A stretch of 64,000 nt of DNA, taken from contig NZ_JAFCJZ010000006.1 of the NCBI RefSeq assembly GCF_018130765.1, positions 248,001 through 312,000 of the forward strand. Direction: 5' to 3'. This document shows positions 19,774-27,369 of the stretch, one piece after another. The stretch is from Bradyrhizobium iriomotense (GTDB taxonomy: Bacteria; Pseudomonadota; Alphaproteobacteria; Rhizobiales; Xanthobacteraceae). The notes beneath the pieces were generated by a model. It saw nothing but the letters and a program-made list of their open reading frames with translations. It was not told the DNA's origin and made no database searches. Position 1 is the stretch's first letter. Each line of letters opens with the position of its first letter. Both the position numbers and the translations under genes were made by a program.

Positions 19774-21180
19774 TCACCCGATCCGGTTCAAACTGTTCCG
19801 GATCGTCGCGAAGATGCCGCCGATGTCCTTGCGCAAGGCATCGAGCGCGTTGAAATTGTCGAAGACGCGGGCGAGGCGGTCTTCGACCTCGCGCTTGCTC
19901 TTGGTGAGCGCGTCGACGCGTGAGTCGAGGGTGACGCCGGCGTTCGCCTCGATCTCGCCGACGGTTTTGGCGAGGAGGTCGCGGGTGGTGCTGACCTCCG
20001 CGATCATCGCCTCGATGCCGAACACCGGAGCCTTCAGCGGGACGAGGTCGGCCTGCGATTTCGACAGCTCGGTCTTGAAGGCGTTCAGCGTCGCCAGCGT
20101 CTCCTGCAACGCGCCGAGGCGCTGGCGCGACTGCAGGACGAAATCGTTCAGCGCATTCTGGCGCTCGATGAGGCTCCTGCCGTCGGGATCGGTCTCGACC
20201 TCCGCGATCGCGCGTTCGAGCTGGCCCCGGCGCTGGCCGAGCTCCTCGAAGTCGAGGCCGATGGCTTTGAGGATGTTGGCGCTGTCGTCGATGCGGGCGA
20301 GGCGCTGCTCGATCTCGATCTTGTTCTTCGATAGCGTTTCGACGCGGCTGCCGAGCGGCGCTTCGCCGCCGGTCTCGAGCTCGTCGATGCTCTTTTCGAG
20401 GCGGTCATGGCTGAGGCTGAGCTCGCCGATCAGGGCATTGATGCCCGCGTCGCTTGATCGCAGCGGCGCCAGCTCGGCATGGGATTTCGCCAGATCCTCC
20501 TTGTACTGGTTGAGCGTTGCGAACGTGTCCTGGACCGCGCTCACCCGCGTCAGCAGCGTCGAGACGTCGCGCGCGATGTCCTTCAGACGGTCGGCGAGGT
20601 TGTTCTTGCGATCGTCGGTCTCGAGGTCGTGCAAGGAACGTTCGAGCTGGTTCTGGCGGTCGCGGATCTCGGTGAAGACGGGCTCGACCGCGCGGCGTTG
20701 ATCGGCGATCTTGCCGACCATCTCGCGCAGCGCCTGCTGGCGGCGGCGGATCTCGGCGAGCTGGTCGTGCATGTCGGTGGCTTCGTTGCGGCCCTGCTGG
20801 AGCAGCGCGCGCTGCTCGGTCTCGCCGAGCTTGTCGTGAAGGGCGGAGACGGCTTCCCGTGGATCGCTCTCGATCAGGTGCTGGACGGTGGCGTCGAGGT
20901 GGTTTTGCAGGGCGTGGGCGACGACGACGTCTTCCCGGGTCTTCTTCAGGCGGTCGCGCAGCGTGTCGAGGCGCCGGTCCTGGCGCGAGAGCCGCCAGGC
21001 GCTTGCGCCGATCAGCGCCAGGCCTGCAGCCGGGATCGCGCCGGCCGCCATGCGCTGCGGCACGGACAGGGCCGCGAACCAGGCGGGCAGGTGACCGACG
21101 TCGTAACCGAACGCCTGCTGGGCGAGGATCGCGATGGCGGCGAGCAGGACAAACCAGGCAACCAGGAAAAACAGCCACAT
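19774..21180 (-). CDS. Membrane-anchored long coiled-coil protein
   Basis: A 468-aa protein started at the ATG at 21180, where GAGGAA lies eight bases upstream. Residues 1-20 (MWLFFLVAWFVLLAAIAILA) and about 38-56 are hydrophobic; the rest is almost wholly alpha-helical coiled coil built from four similar units. The units share phrases such as ETLATLNAFKTEL / DTFATLNQYKEDL and SKSQADLVPLKAP / AKSHAELAPLRSS, so it arose by internal duplication. This looks like an envelope-anchored scaffold or RmuC-like arrangement, but no nuclease motif is seen. Function unknown. Confidence 0.78.
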   Translation of the reverse strand: MWLFFLVAWFVLLAAIAILAQQAFGYDVGHLPAWFAALSVPQRMAAGAIPAAGLALIGASAWRLSRQDRRLDTLRDRLKKTREDVVVAHALQNHLDATVQHLIESDPREAVSALHDKLGETEQRALLQQGRNEATDMHDQLAEIRRRQQALREMVGKIADQRRAVEPVFTEIRDRQNQLERSLHDLETDDRKNNLADRLKDIARDVSTLLTRVSAVQDTFATLNQYKEDLAKSHAELAPLRSSDAGINALIGELSLSHDRLEKSIDELETGGEAPLGSRVETLSKNKIEIEQRLARIDDSANILKAIGLDFEELGQRRGQLERAIAEVETDPDGRSLIERQNALNDFVLQSRQRLGALQETLATLNAFKTELSKSQADLVPLKAPVFGIEAMIAEVSTTRDLLAKTVGEIEANAGVTLDSRVDALTKSKREVEDRLARVFDNFNALDALRKDIGGIFATIRNSLNRIG

Positions 21181-21342
21181 CGTGAATTCCTCACGCCGGC
21201 ACACATTTTCGCCATGATTGCTATTGGAGAGCGGAACCGAGATCAAGGGGCGCGGCGCTTGCGGAGCGCGTGATCCACCGTCGCGCGCGTCCGCTGATTG
21301 CTGGAGAGCGTTGTGGGAATTGCCGGGTTTTCCCGAGCCCCT

Positions 21343-21452
21343 CGGTCGTCATTCCGGGGCGCGCGCAGCGCGAGCCCGGAATCCATATATCTCCAGTCTC
21401 TGACGCTTGATGGATTCCGGGCTCGGCGCTTTGCGCCGCCCCGGAATGACCG
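21343..21452. repeat. Dispersed inverted repeat (GTCATTCCGGGGCG type)
   Basis: CGGTCGTCATTCC begins at 21343 and GGAATGACCG ends at 21452. Inside, CGAGCCCGGAATCCAT pairs with ATGGATTCCGGGCTCG. It lies just after the 3' end of the FAH-family gene and probably folds into a long stem in the transcript. The type is widespread between genes in Bradyrhizobium as I recall it. Confidence 0.68.
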
Positions 21453-21461
21453 AGATAGAGT

Positions 21462-22247
21462 TTACAACCGAAACTCGTTGGTGAGCTCGCCGATGCCGTC
21501 GATTGCGACGGTCACACTATTCACCGGCTCCTTCATCACGCCGACGCCGACCGAGGTGCCGACGGCGATGAGGTCGCCTGGGAGCAGGGTCATGTCGTGG
21601 GAGATCCTGCTCACCAGCTCCTGCGCGGTGAAGATCATGTCCGAGATCGGATAGTTCTGCCGCTCGGCGCCGTTGAGGATGGTGCGGACCACGAGCTTCG
21701 CCGGATCGAGGCCGGTCGCGATCACGGGGCCGAAGGGGCCGTAATCGTCGATACCCTTGGCGCGCGCCCATTGCGGGAAAGTCGGGTCGCTGGTCAGGAT
21801 GTCGTTGGCGGTGATGTCGTTGACGCAGGTGTAGCCGAAGATGAAGCTGTCGGCTTCCGCAGGCGCCACGCGGGCACAGGTTTTGCCGATGACGATGCCG
21901 AGCTCGCCCTCATAGGTGGTCTTGCCGTCGTAATAGGAGGGGCGGCGGATCACTGCGCCCGGCGTCGTGATGCTAGTGGTGGCCTTCAGCAGATACAGCG
22001 GCTCCGGCGGCTCGGGCTGGTTCAGCTTGGCCGCGAGCGCGTGGAAGTTATTCCAGAGCGCGACGATCTTGCTGGGGACGCAGGGCGCCAGCAGCTCGAC
22101 CTCCGACAGCGCCAGTGTCTTGCCGGTCGCGACATTGCGGCCGAACATCTCGCCCTCGTGCACGCTGATGCCGGAAGATGTCAGCGTGCCGAAGCCGGTC
22201 GTGCCGGCATGGCGGAAGCGCAGCCAGCGCTTGATCTCGCCCGTCAT
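21462..22247 (-). CDS. Fumarylacetoacetate hydrolase (FAH) family protein
   Basis: Mg2+-dependent FAH-fold enzyme of 261 aa. The metal ligands are in YEGELGIVIGK (E-x-E) and the later Asp in CVNDITANDI; a C-terminal GDLIAVGTSVGVGVM is typical of the FAHD1 / 2-hydroxyhepta-2,4-diene-dioate isomerase branch, which cleaves C-C bonds in acylpyruvates or decarboxylates oxaloacetate. The ATG at 22247 overlaps the stop of the PanE-like gene (TGATG), so the two are translationally coupled and probably work together. The substrate is unknown; the oxalate setting suggests a small oxo-acid. Confidence 0.85.
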   Translation of the reverse strand: MTGEIKRWLRFRHAGTTGFGTLTSSGISVHEGEMFGRNVATGKTLALSEVELLAPCVPSKIVALWNNFHALAAKLNQPEPPEPLYLLKATTSITTPGAVIRRPSYYDGKTTYEGELGIVIGKTCARVAPAEADSFIFGYTCVNDITANDILTSDPTFPQWARAKGIDDYGPFGPVIATGLDPAKLVVRTILNGAERQNYPISDMIFTAQELVSRISHDMTLLPGDLIAVGTSVGVGVMKEPVNSVTVAIDGIGELTNEFRL

Positions 22248-23266
22248 CACGCCACCGCCAATGCGCGCGGATCGGATGGCGTGGAGACGCCGTCATAGAG
22301 GCCGGCGATGCGGGCGCGCTGGGTCACCATCGCAAGCACCGAATCCAGTGCGGGCGTCGCGATGCCGGTGAGGCGGCCCATCTCCTGCACCACGGTGACG
22401 AGCGGGTCGATCTCCATCGGGCGGCCGCGCTCGAGATCCTGCAGCATCGAGGTCTTGTGCGCGCCGACCTTGCGGGCGCCCTCGATGCGGCGCTCGACGT
22501 CGACGCGGAATTTGACCCCGAACGTCTCGGCGATGCCTTGCGTCTCCACCATGATCGCGCGCGACAGCGCGCGCGTGGCGGGATCGGTGCAGATCACGTC
22601 GAGCGTGGCGTGGGTCAGTGCGCTGATCGGATTGAAGCAGACATTGCCCCAGAGTTTTAGCCAGATCTCGTCGCGGATGCGGTCGAGCACCGGGGCCTTC
22701 AAGCCGGCGGCAACGAACAGGTCCGCGAGGCGCTGCACGTCGGACGTGATCTCGCCCGAGGGCTCGCCGAGCGGAAAATTGTTGCCGTAGACGTGGCGGA
22801 TCACGCCGGGCGCCTCGATCTCCGTGGCGGGATAGACGATGCAGCCGATGGCGCGCTCGGCGCCGATCTCGCGCCATTGCCGTCCGCCGGGGTCGATGCT
22901 CTCCAGCGTCGAGTTCTCGTATTGGCCGCCATGCTTGTAGAAGTACCAATAGGGGATGCCGTTGACGGCGGTGACGATGCGGGTGTGCGGCCCGAGCAGC
23001 GGCTGCATCTTCTCGATCACCCCGGTGATCGAATGCGCCTTCAGCGTGATGATGATGTAGTCCTGCACGCCGAGCTCGGCGGGATTATCGGTGCAGCGCG
23101 GATGCACGGTGTGCGTCTCCCCGCCCGCGAGCAGCGTCAGGCCGCGCTCGCGCATCGCCGCGAGATGCGCGCCGCGCGCGACCAGGCTGACGTCGGCGCC
23201 CGCGCGCGCGAGCTGAACCCCGAGATATCCGCCGATCGCGCCGGCGCCGTAGATGCAGATCTTCAT
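22247..23266 (-). CDS. PanE/ApbA-family ketopantoate reductase; candidate oxalyl-CoA reductase
   Basis: NADPH-dependent reductase of 339 aa. It has the Rossmann motif GAGAIGGYLG at residues 7-16, the catalytic-Lys region EIWLKLWGNVCFNPISAL, and the C-terminal KTSMLQDLERGRPMEIDPL with the family Asp and Glu. By family it would be 2-dehydropantoate 2-reductase. However, in Methylobacterium extorquens a PanE paralogue (PanE2) reduces oxalyl-CoA to glyoxylate, and this gene lies beside oxalate transport genes and is coupled to a FAH-family gene, not panB/panC. I therefore regard oxalyl-CoA reductase as a serious alternative; sequence alone does not settle it. Confidence 0.8.
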   Translation of the reverse strand: MKICIYGAGAIGGYLGVQLARAGADVSLVARGAHLAAMRERGLTLLAGGETHTVHPRCTDNPAELGVQDYIIITLKAHSITGVIEKMQPLLGPHTRIVTAVNGIPYWYFYKHGGQYENSTLESIDPGGRQWREIGAERAIGCIVYPATEIEAPGVIRHVYGNNFPLGEPSGEITSDVQRLADLFVAAGLKAPVLDRIRDEIWLKLWGNVCFNPISALTHATLDVICTDPATRALSRAIMVETQGIAETFGVKFRVDVERRIEGARKVGAHKTSMLQDLERGRPMEIDPLVTVVQEMGRLTGIATPALDSVLAMVTQRARIAGLYDGVSTPSDPRALAVA

Positions 23267-23367
23267 GTAATCCTCGCGAGCAGAGACCGGAATTTGGGAC
23301 GAAAGATCCGGTCCGGCTCGGAAGGATCCGAGCCGGGGCCGGCAGTCGCAGGGGAAGAGTTGCCGCT

Positions 23368-23466
23368 CTAAAGCGCGATGCGCTTTAGTTTATTGTTTGA
23401 GCATGATCTTGTCGGAAAACCGCGACGCACTTTGCGCTAACGCGGCCCTCCGGGTCCGGATCATGC
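23368..23466. repeat. Rhizobial palindromic element (copy 1)
   Basis: CTAAAGCGC-GAT-GCGCTTTAG (23368-23388) is a perfect 9-bp stem. It is followed by a larger dyad bounded by GCATGATC at 23401 and GATCATGC ending at 23466. The same two-part element occurs at 43415-43532 (inverse orientation) and 45843-45923. It ends one base before the stop codon of the CBS-domain gene, so it may act as its transcript end. Confidence 0.8.
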
Positions 23467-23467
23467 T

Positions 23468-23896
23468 TTAGGCTGCCGCTTGCGGCGTGCCGTTGATCGC
23501 CTCGTCCATCGCAGCGGCGATGTCGCGCATGCTGATGACGGAGACGAGGCTGTAATCGTCGATCACCGGCAGGTGACGGATGTGATGCCGGTTCATCAGA
23601 TGGCGAACGTGCTCGATCGTGTCCGAGGAGGTGCAGGAGACGAGCTGCTGCACCGACACGAGCTGCGAGACCTTGACGTTGATGGCATTGGTGCCGTGCT
23701 CGGCGACGGCGCGCACCACGTCGCGCTCGGTGAACATGCCGACCGCGGTGTTGCCCTCGGAGCGGACCACGTCCTTGACCACCAGCGCGCTGATATTGTT
23801 GGCGCGCATCAGCTTGGCGGCAATACCCACCGTTTCGTTCATTCGCACCGTGACAACGCGCGGCGTCTTCTTGCGCAGAATGTCTCCGACCAGCAT
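23468..23896 (-). CDS. Tandem CBS-domain protein
   Basis: A 142-aa cytoplasmic protein made only of a CBS pair (first domain about residues 7-62 with VGMFTERDVVRAV, second about 75-135 with RHHIRHLPVIDD and VISMRDIAAAM). CBS pairs bind adenine nucleotides or similar ligands and tune partner proteins. The ATG at 23896 has GGGAGG five bases upstream. A 17-bp oxalate-regulon operator lies only 34 bases upstream (23931-23947), so the gene belongs to the same regulon as oxlT, frc and oxc. A role as an energy sensor in oxalate metabolism is inferred. Confidence 0.88.
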   Translation of the reverse strand: MLVGDILRKKTPRVVTVRMNETVGIAAKLMRANNISALVVKDVVRSEGNTAVGMFTERDVVRAVAEHGTNAINVKVSQLVSVQQLVSCTSSDTIEHVRHLMNRHHIRHLPVIDDYSLVSVISMRDIAAAMDEAINGTPQAAA

Positions 23897-23930
23897 TGCG
23901 ACCTCCCTGGGTGAATGACAGGAGGAAGTG

Positions 23931-23947
23931 TGGTATACATAATGCCA
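23931..23947 (-). promoter_or_regulatory. Oxalate-regulon operator upstream of the CBS gene
   Basis: On the gene strand the site reads TGGCATTATGTATACCA, directly preceded (two bases) by TTGACG as -35 element. It matches the 17-bp consensus TGGCAT-N5-ATACCA seen at six further places in this window. Its position between -35 and -10 implies repression by blocking RNA polymerase. Confidence 0.8.
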
Positions 23948-24020
23948 ATCGTCAAGCGCTGGATTTGGCTGATCCGAAAAATCTTGCGGCAGCAATCCTG
24001 ACGTTTGTCGTCGGGCCAAA

Positions 24021-24052
24021 AAGAAAGGGGCGCATCGCTGCGCCCCTTCTTT
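24021..24052 (-). terminator. Rho-independent terminator of the first oxlT-like gene
   Basis: The stem AAGGGGCGCA/TGCGCCCCTT with a four-base loop lies 21-52 bases after the stop of the MFS gene. On the minus strand it is followed by a T-rich tract (TTTCTTTTT). It separates the MFS transcript from the CBS gene, which has its own promoter. Confidence 0.85.
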
Positions 24053-24072
24053 GAAAGCCGTGGTGTGGTGGC

Positions 24073-25395
24073 TTACGCCGTCTCGGTCTTGGCGCTGCCG
24101 GTCGCCGTGTCGGCGCTCTCGGCTTCCTTGCCGAGGATGAAGGAGCGGCGCAGCGGCTTGATCACGAACAGCGCCATCAGCGCGGCCGTTGCGTTCAGCG
24201 CCACCGCGACCACGAACACGGCCTTCCAGCCATACGTTGCCGAGATCACGCTTGCGAGCGGGACGAGCAGGGAGGCGGTGCCCTTGGCGGTGTAGAGCAT
24301 GCCGTTGTTGGTCGTCGCGAACTTCGAGCCGAAGGTGTCGCCGCAGGTCGCGGGGAACAGCGAGTAGATCTCGCCGAACACGCCGAAATACACCGCGGTC
24401 GCGAGCACGAACACGATTGGATTTTGGCCATAGGCCGACAGCGCCAGGAGCATCACAGCGGCGGTGCCGAAGGCGATGAACATGGTGGGCTCGCGGCCGA
24501 TCGTGTCGGAGACCCAGCCGAAGAAGGGGCGTCCGAAACCGTCGAAGATGCGGTCGAGCGAGATCGCGAAGGTCAGCGCCGCCATCTGGAAGCCTGCGAG
24601 CGTCACCGGCGTGTCGGCGATCTTGTAGTCGTGCGCGATCGGGCCGATCTGCGCCGCGGTCATCAGGCCGCCGGAGGCGACCATGACGAAGACGAGGTAC
24701 ATCACCCAGAAAATAGGGGTCCGCAGCACTTGCGGCGGGGTGAAGTCGATCTTGGTCTGCGGCAGATTGAGCTGCTTCTTCCTCGGCGGGATCGAGATCC
24801 GCGGCGGCTGGATGAAGAAGGCGAGCACGAACACGATCAGGCCCTGGCCGATGCCGAAGGTGAGGAACGCCTGCTGGTAGCCGCTCGATGCGATCATGGT
24901 CGCGATCGGGACGATGGTGAGCGCAGCGCCCGCGCCGAAGCCCGCGGCGGTCGCGCCGGCGGCAAGGCCGCGGCGGTCGGGAAACCATTTCAGCGCGTTG
25001 CCGACGCAGGTGCCGTACACGGCGCCCGCGCCCATGCCGCCGACGATCGCGGCCGCGTAGAGCAGGGTGAGCGAGTCGGCGTAGGAGTTGAGCACCCACG
25101 ACAGCGCGATCATCACGCCGCCGAACATGATGACGATGCGCGGGCCGTATTTGTCGACGAACCAGGCCTCGACCGGCACCAGCCAGGTCTCGGTGACGAC
25201 GAAGATGGTGAAGGCGAGCTGGATCGCGGCGCGTCCCCAATGGTGCGCGGCATCGATCGGATCGACGAACAGCGTCCAGCCATATTGCAGGTTGGCGATC
25301 ATCGCCATGCAGACGATGCCCATGACGAGCTGGAGCCAACGGAAACCGGTGCGAAGAGGCGCGGCCGTGACGGCGCCGTCCGTGCTGGAAATCAT
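24073..25395 (-). CDS. oxlT: OxlT-like MFS transporter 1 (probable oxalate:formate antiporter)
   Basis: Inner-membrane major facilitator protein of 440 aa with 12 predicted membrane segments. The ATG at 25395 is chosen because GGGAGG lies seven bases upstream. Hallmarks of the oxalate/formate antiporter group are YGWTLFVDPI in helix 1, VGNALKWFPDRRGLAAG after helix 4, GRPFFGWVSDTIGR and NNGMLYTAKGTAS. The Arg before PFFGW and the Lys in TAKGT probably match the substrate-binding Arg and Lys of Oxalobacter OxlT. The gene has its own operator and terminator. A second copy lies directly upstream. Confidence 0.87.
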   Translation of the reverse strand: MISSTDGAVTAAPLRTGFRWLQLVMGIVCMAMIANLQYGWTLFVDPIDAAHHWGRAAIQLAFTIFVVTETWLVPVEAWFVDKYGPRIVIMFGGVMIALSWVLNSYADSLTLLYAAAIVGGMGAGAVYGTCVGNALKWFPDRRGLAAGATAAGFGAGAALTIVPIATMIASSGYQQAFLTFGIGQGLIVFVLAFFIQPPRISIPPRKKQLNLPQTKIDFTPPQVLRTPIFWVMYLVFVMVASGGLMTAAQIGPIAHDYKIADTPVTLAGFQMAALTFAISLDRIFDGFGRPFFGWVSDTIGREPTMFIAFGTAAVMLLALSAYGQNPIVFVLATAVYFGVFGEIYSLFPATCGDTFGSKFATTNNGMLYTAKGTASLLVPLASVISATYGWKAVFVVAVALNATAALMALFVIKPLRRSFILGKEAESADTATGSAKTETA

Positions 25396-25497
25396 CAAGA
25401 AACCTCCCAACGCGCCTGATTGATTGCGACTTGGGATTGCAAGATGACCCAGTGTCGCAAGTATTGTGGCTTATCGTCGCAAGCGCGGCGGGGAGAT

Positions 25498-25514
25498 TGG
25501 TATACCATATTCCA
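25498..25514 (-). promoter_or_regulatory. Oxalate-regulon operator upstream of oxlT copy 1
   Basis: On the gene strand the site is TGGAATATGGTATACCA, with TTGCAT two bases before it as a weak -35 and CAATCT as a possible -10 directly after. It lies 103 bases upstream of the start codon and contains the perfect 10-bp palindrome TGGTATACCA. Confidence 0.78.
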
Positions 25515-25604
25515 GAATGCAAGTCCCAACTTGGCTCCCCGCCCAAGAAATTGCGAGTTCCCTTCGGATTTTACGGAATGCCGAAAGCCTGCCCAAAACG
25601 AAAA

Positions 25605-25628
25605 ACGCCCGGCCGTGAGGCCGGGCGT
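25605..25628 (-). terminator. Rho-independent terminator of oxlT copy 2
   Basis: ACGCCCGGCC-GTGA-GGCCGGGCGT is a perfect 10-bp stem. On the minus strand it is followed by TTTTTCG. It lies 28 bases after the stop of the second oxlT-like gene, so this gene is monocistronic. Confidence 0.9.
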
Positions 25629-25655
25629 CGTGTTTGGAGCAGCTGTTGGGGCGTG

Positions 25656-26945
25656 TCAGAGGGTCGATTTCGCGACCACGACCTTGCGCCAGGGTTTCAG
25701 CACCGCGATCGCCAGCAGCGAAGCCAGGATGTTGGCGCCAGCCGCGATGATGAACACGCTGTCCCAGGTGCCCGATGACTGCTGCATCAGGTTTGCGACC
25801 GGGACGAGCAGCGCGGCAGTGCCCTTCGCGGTGTAGAGCAGGCCGGCATTGGTGGTCGCGAACTTGGCGCCGAACGTGTCAGTACAGGTCGAGGGGAACA
25901 GCGAGTAGATCTCGCCCCAGGCGAAGAACACGAAGCCGGAGAGCAGCACGAACCAGACCGGATCTTGGCCCCAGAGGTAGAGCATCCAGATGCCGAAGCC
26001 TTCCATGCCGAAGGCGAGGAACATCGTGTTCTCGCGGCCGATCATGTCGGAGATCCAGCCGAAGAACGGACGCGTCAGGCCGTTGAGCACGCGGTCGATC
26101 GTCGCTGCGAAGGTCACCGCGGTCATCGTCACCGCCATCAGCGTCACCGGCACGCTGTCGACCTTCCAGTCAACCGCGATCGGCTTCAGGTTCGCGGTGA
26201 CCATCAGTCCACCCGCGCCGACGATCACGAACATGAAGTACATCAGCCAGAAGATCGGCTGGCGCAGCACTTCGGTCGGCTGATAGTTGCGCCGGGTCTG
26301 GATGATATTGGCATTCGCCACCACGCTCGGCACCTGGCCCGCTTTCGGCGCGAGCAGGAAGAAGGCGAGGATGCAGATGATGATGCCCTGTCCGAGGCCG
26401 AAATAAAGGAAGGTGGTCTGGAAGCCACTGTCCTTGATCATGGCCTGGATCGGCGCGACGGTGAGCGCGGAGCCCGCACCGAAGCCCGCGGCGGTGATGC
26501 CGGCGGCAAGGCCGCGCTTGTCCGGAAACCACTTCAGCGCATTGCCGACGCAGGTGCCGTAGACGCCACCGGCGCCGATGCCTGCGATGATCATGCCGAG
26601 GTAGTAGCCGTTGAGCGAGGTGGCCTGTGCGTTGATCGCCCAGCCGATGGCGCAGAGCACGCCGCCGACGAGAACCACGATGCGCGGACCGTATTTGTCG
26701 ACGAACCATCCCTCGACGGGCACGAGCCATGTCTCGAACAGCACGAACAGCGTGAACGCCCACTGGATCGAAGCGCGATCCCAGCCGAACTTCTTCTGGA
26801 TGTCGGGGACGAAGAACGTCCAGCCATATTGATAATTGGCGATCATCACCATCGCCGCCACACCGATCGCCAATTGAGCCCAGCGATAGGCATCGCTTAC
26901 GCGGGCGGCACTAGGAGCCGCAGCCGACTGCACCATGTCCGTCAT
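25656..26945 (-). CDS. oxlT: OxlT-like MFS transporter 2 (probable oxalate:formate antiporter)
   Basis: A 429-aa, 12-helix major facilitator, clearly a paralogue of the next downstream carrier. It shares YGWTFFVPDI, VPVEGWFVDKYGPRIV, VGNALKWFPDKRGLAAG, TRPFFGWISDMIGR and NAGLLYTAKGTAALLVPV. The ATG at 26945 has GGGAGGG six bases upstream. Two tandem copies with separate operators and terminators suggest different affinities or direction of exchange, for instance oxalate entry against formate exit. The exact substrate is inferred from family and context. Confidence 0.87.
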   Translation of the reverse strand: MTDMVQSAAAPSAARVSDAYRWAQLAIGVAAMVMIANYQYGWTFFVPDIQKKFGWDRASIQWAFTLFVLFETWLVPVEGWFVDKYGPRIVVLVGGVLCAIGWAINAQATSLNGYYLGMIIAGIGAGGVYGTCVGNALKWFPDKRGLAAGITAAGFGAGSALTVAPIQAMIKDSGFQTTFLYFGLGQGIIICILAFFLLAPKAGQVPSVVANANIIQTRRNYQPTEVLRQPIFWLMYFMFVIVGAGGLMVTANLKPIAVDWKVDSVPVTLMAVTMTAVTFAATIDRVLNGLTRPFFGWISDMIGRENTMFLAFGMEGFGIWMLYLWGQDPVWFVLLSGFVFFAWGEIYSLFPSTCTDTFGAKFATTNAGLLYTAKGTAALLVPVANLMQQSSGTWDSVFIIAAGANILASLLAIAVLKPWRKVVVAKSTL

Positions 26946-26998
26946 AAAAAACCCTCCCGAACGCGCCGATCATTTTTATGCATGCGCTGCCCGCATCC

Positions 26999-27015
26999 TG
27001 GTATTCATTATGCCA
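26999..27015 (-). promoter_or_regulatory. Oxalate-regulon operator upstream of oxlT copy 2
   Basis: The gene-strand sequence is TGGCATAATGAATACCA, preceded by TTGAAT (two-base gap) and followed by CAGGAT, a possible -35/-10 pair with 17-base spacing. It lies 53 bases before the start codon. Confidence 0.78.
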
Positions 27016-27369
27016 AGATTCAAGCGAAGGACTGGAGGGTGCGGCGAAATATCGCGGGATCAGTGCACATGCGCTTTGGCCGCGGAATTGTAAAGCCCCA
27101 ATCGTTGCAGCGTGACCGCGGTTGCAGCGATCGTATCCACGCAAGTTATTGAATTTGTGAGATATATCGGCGGTTGCCGCGAGCCGCAAACAGGCTGTGG
27201 GAAGTCGATTCACGCTCGACTTACAGCTTGCGAATGTCGGGGTTCGCAGCTCCGCTTGCATGGATGCGCGTCGTCAGATGACCGCACGATTCCTGGAATT
27301 CTTTATTCCAGAAGTGCGGGGTGCGGCGAATTTGACGCGACCAGCGGCGCGCATCATGCCGGCCACGCT
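27016..27369. other. Non-coding gap between oxlT copy 2 and the tctA-like gene
   Basis: This is 354 bases without a convincing gene. Short open frames here have no ribosome site and no coding character. No hairpin with a T tract was found for the tctA end, and no repeat of the families seen elsewhere in the window. Confidence 0.5.

Noticed and set aside
19307..19777. 156-codon version of the PIGK-repeat protein
   Set aside because: The upstream part reads through a palindromic intergenic repeat; the signal peptide begins only at 19510 or 19504.
23468..25546. Apparent fusion of an MFS transporter and a CBS protein in one minus-strand frame
   Set aside because: The upstream part is an out-of-frame reading of the MFS gene. 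The CBS gene has its own operator, ribosome site and start at 23896, and a terminator lies between.
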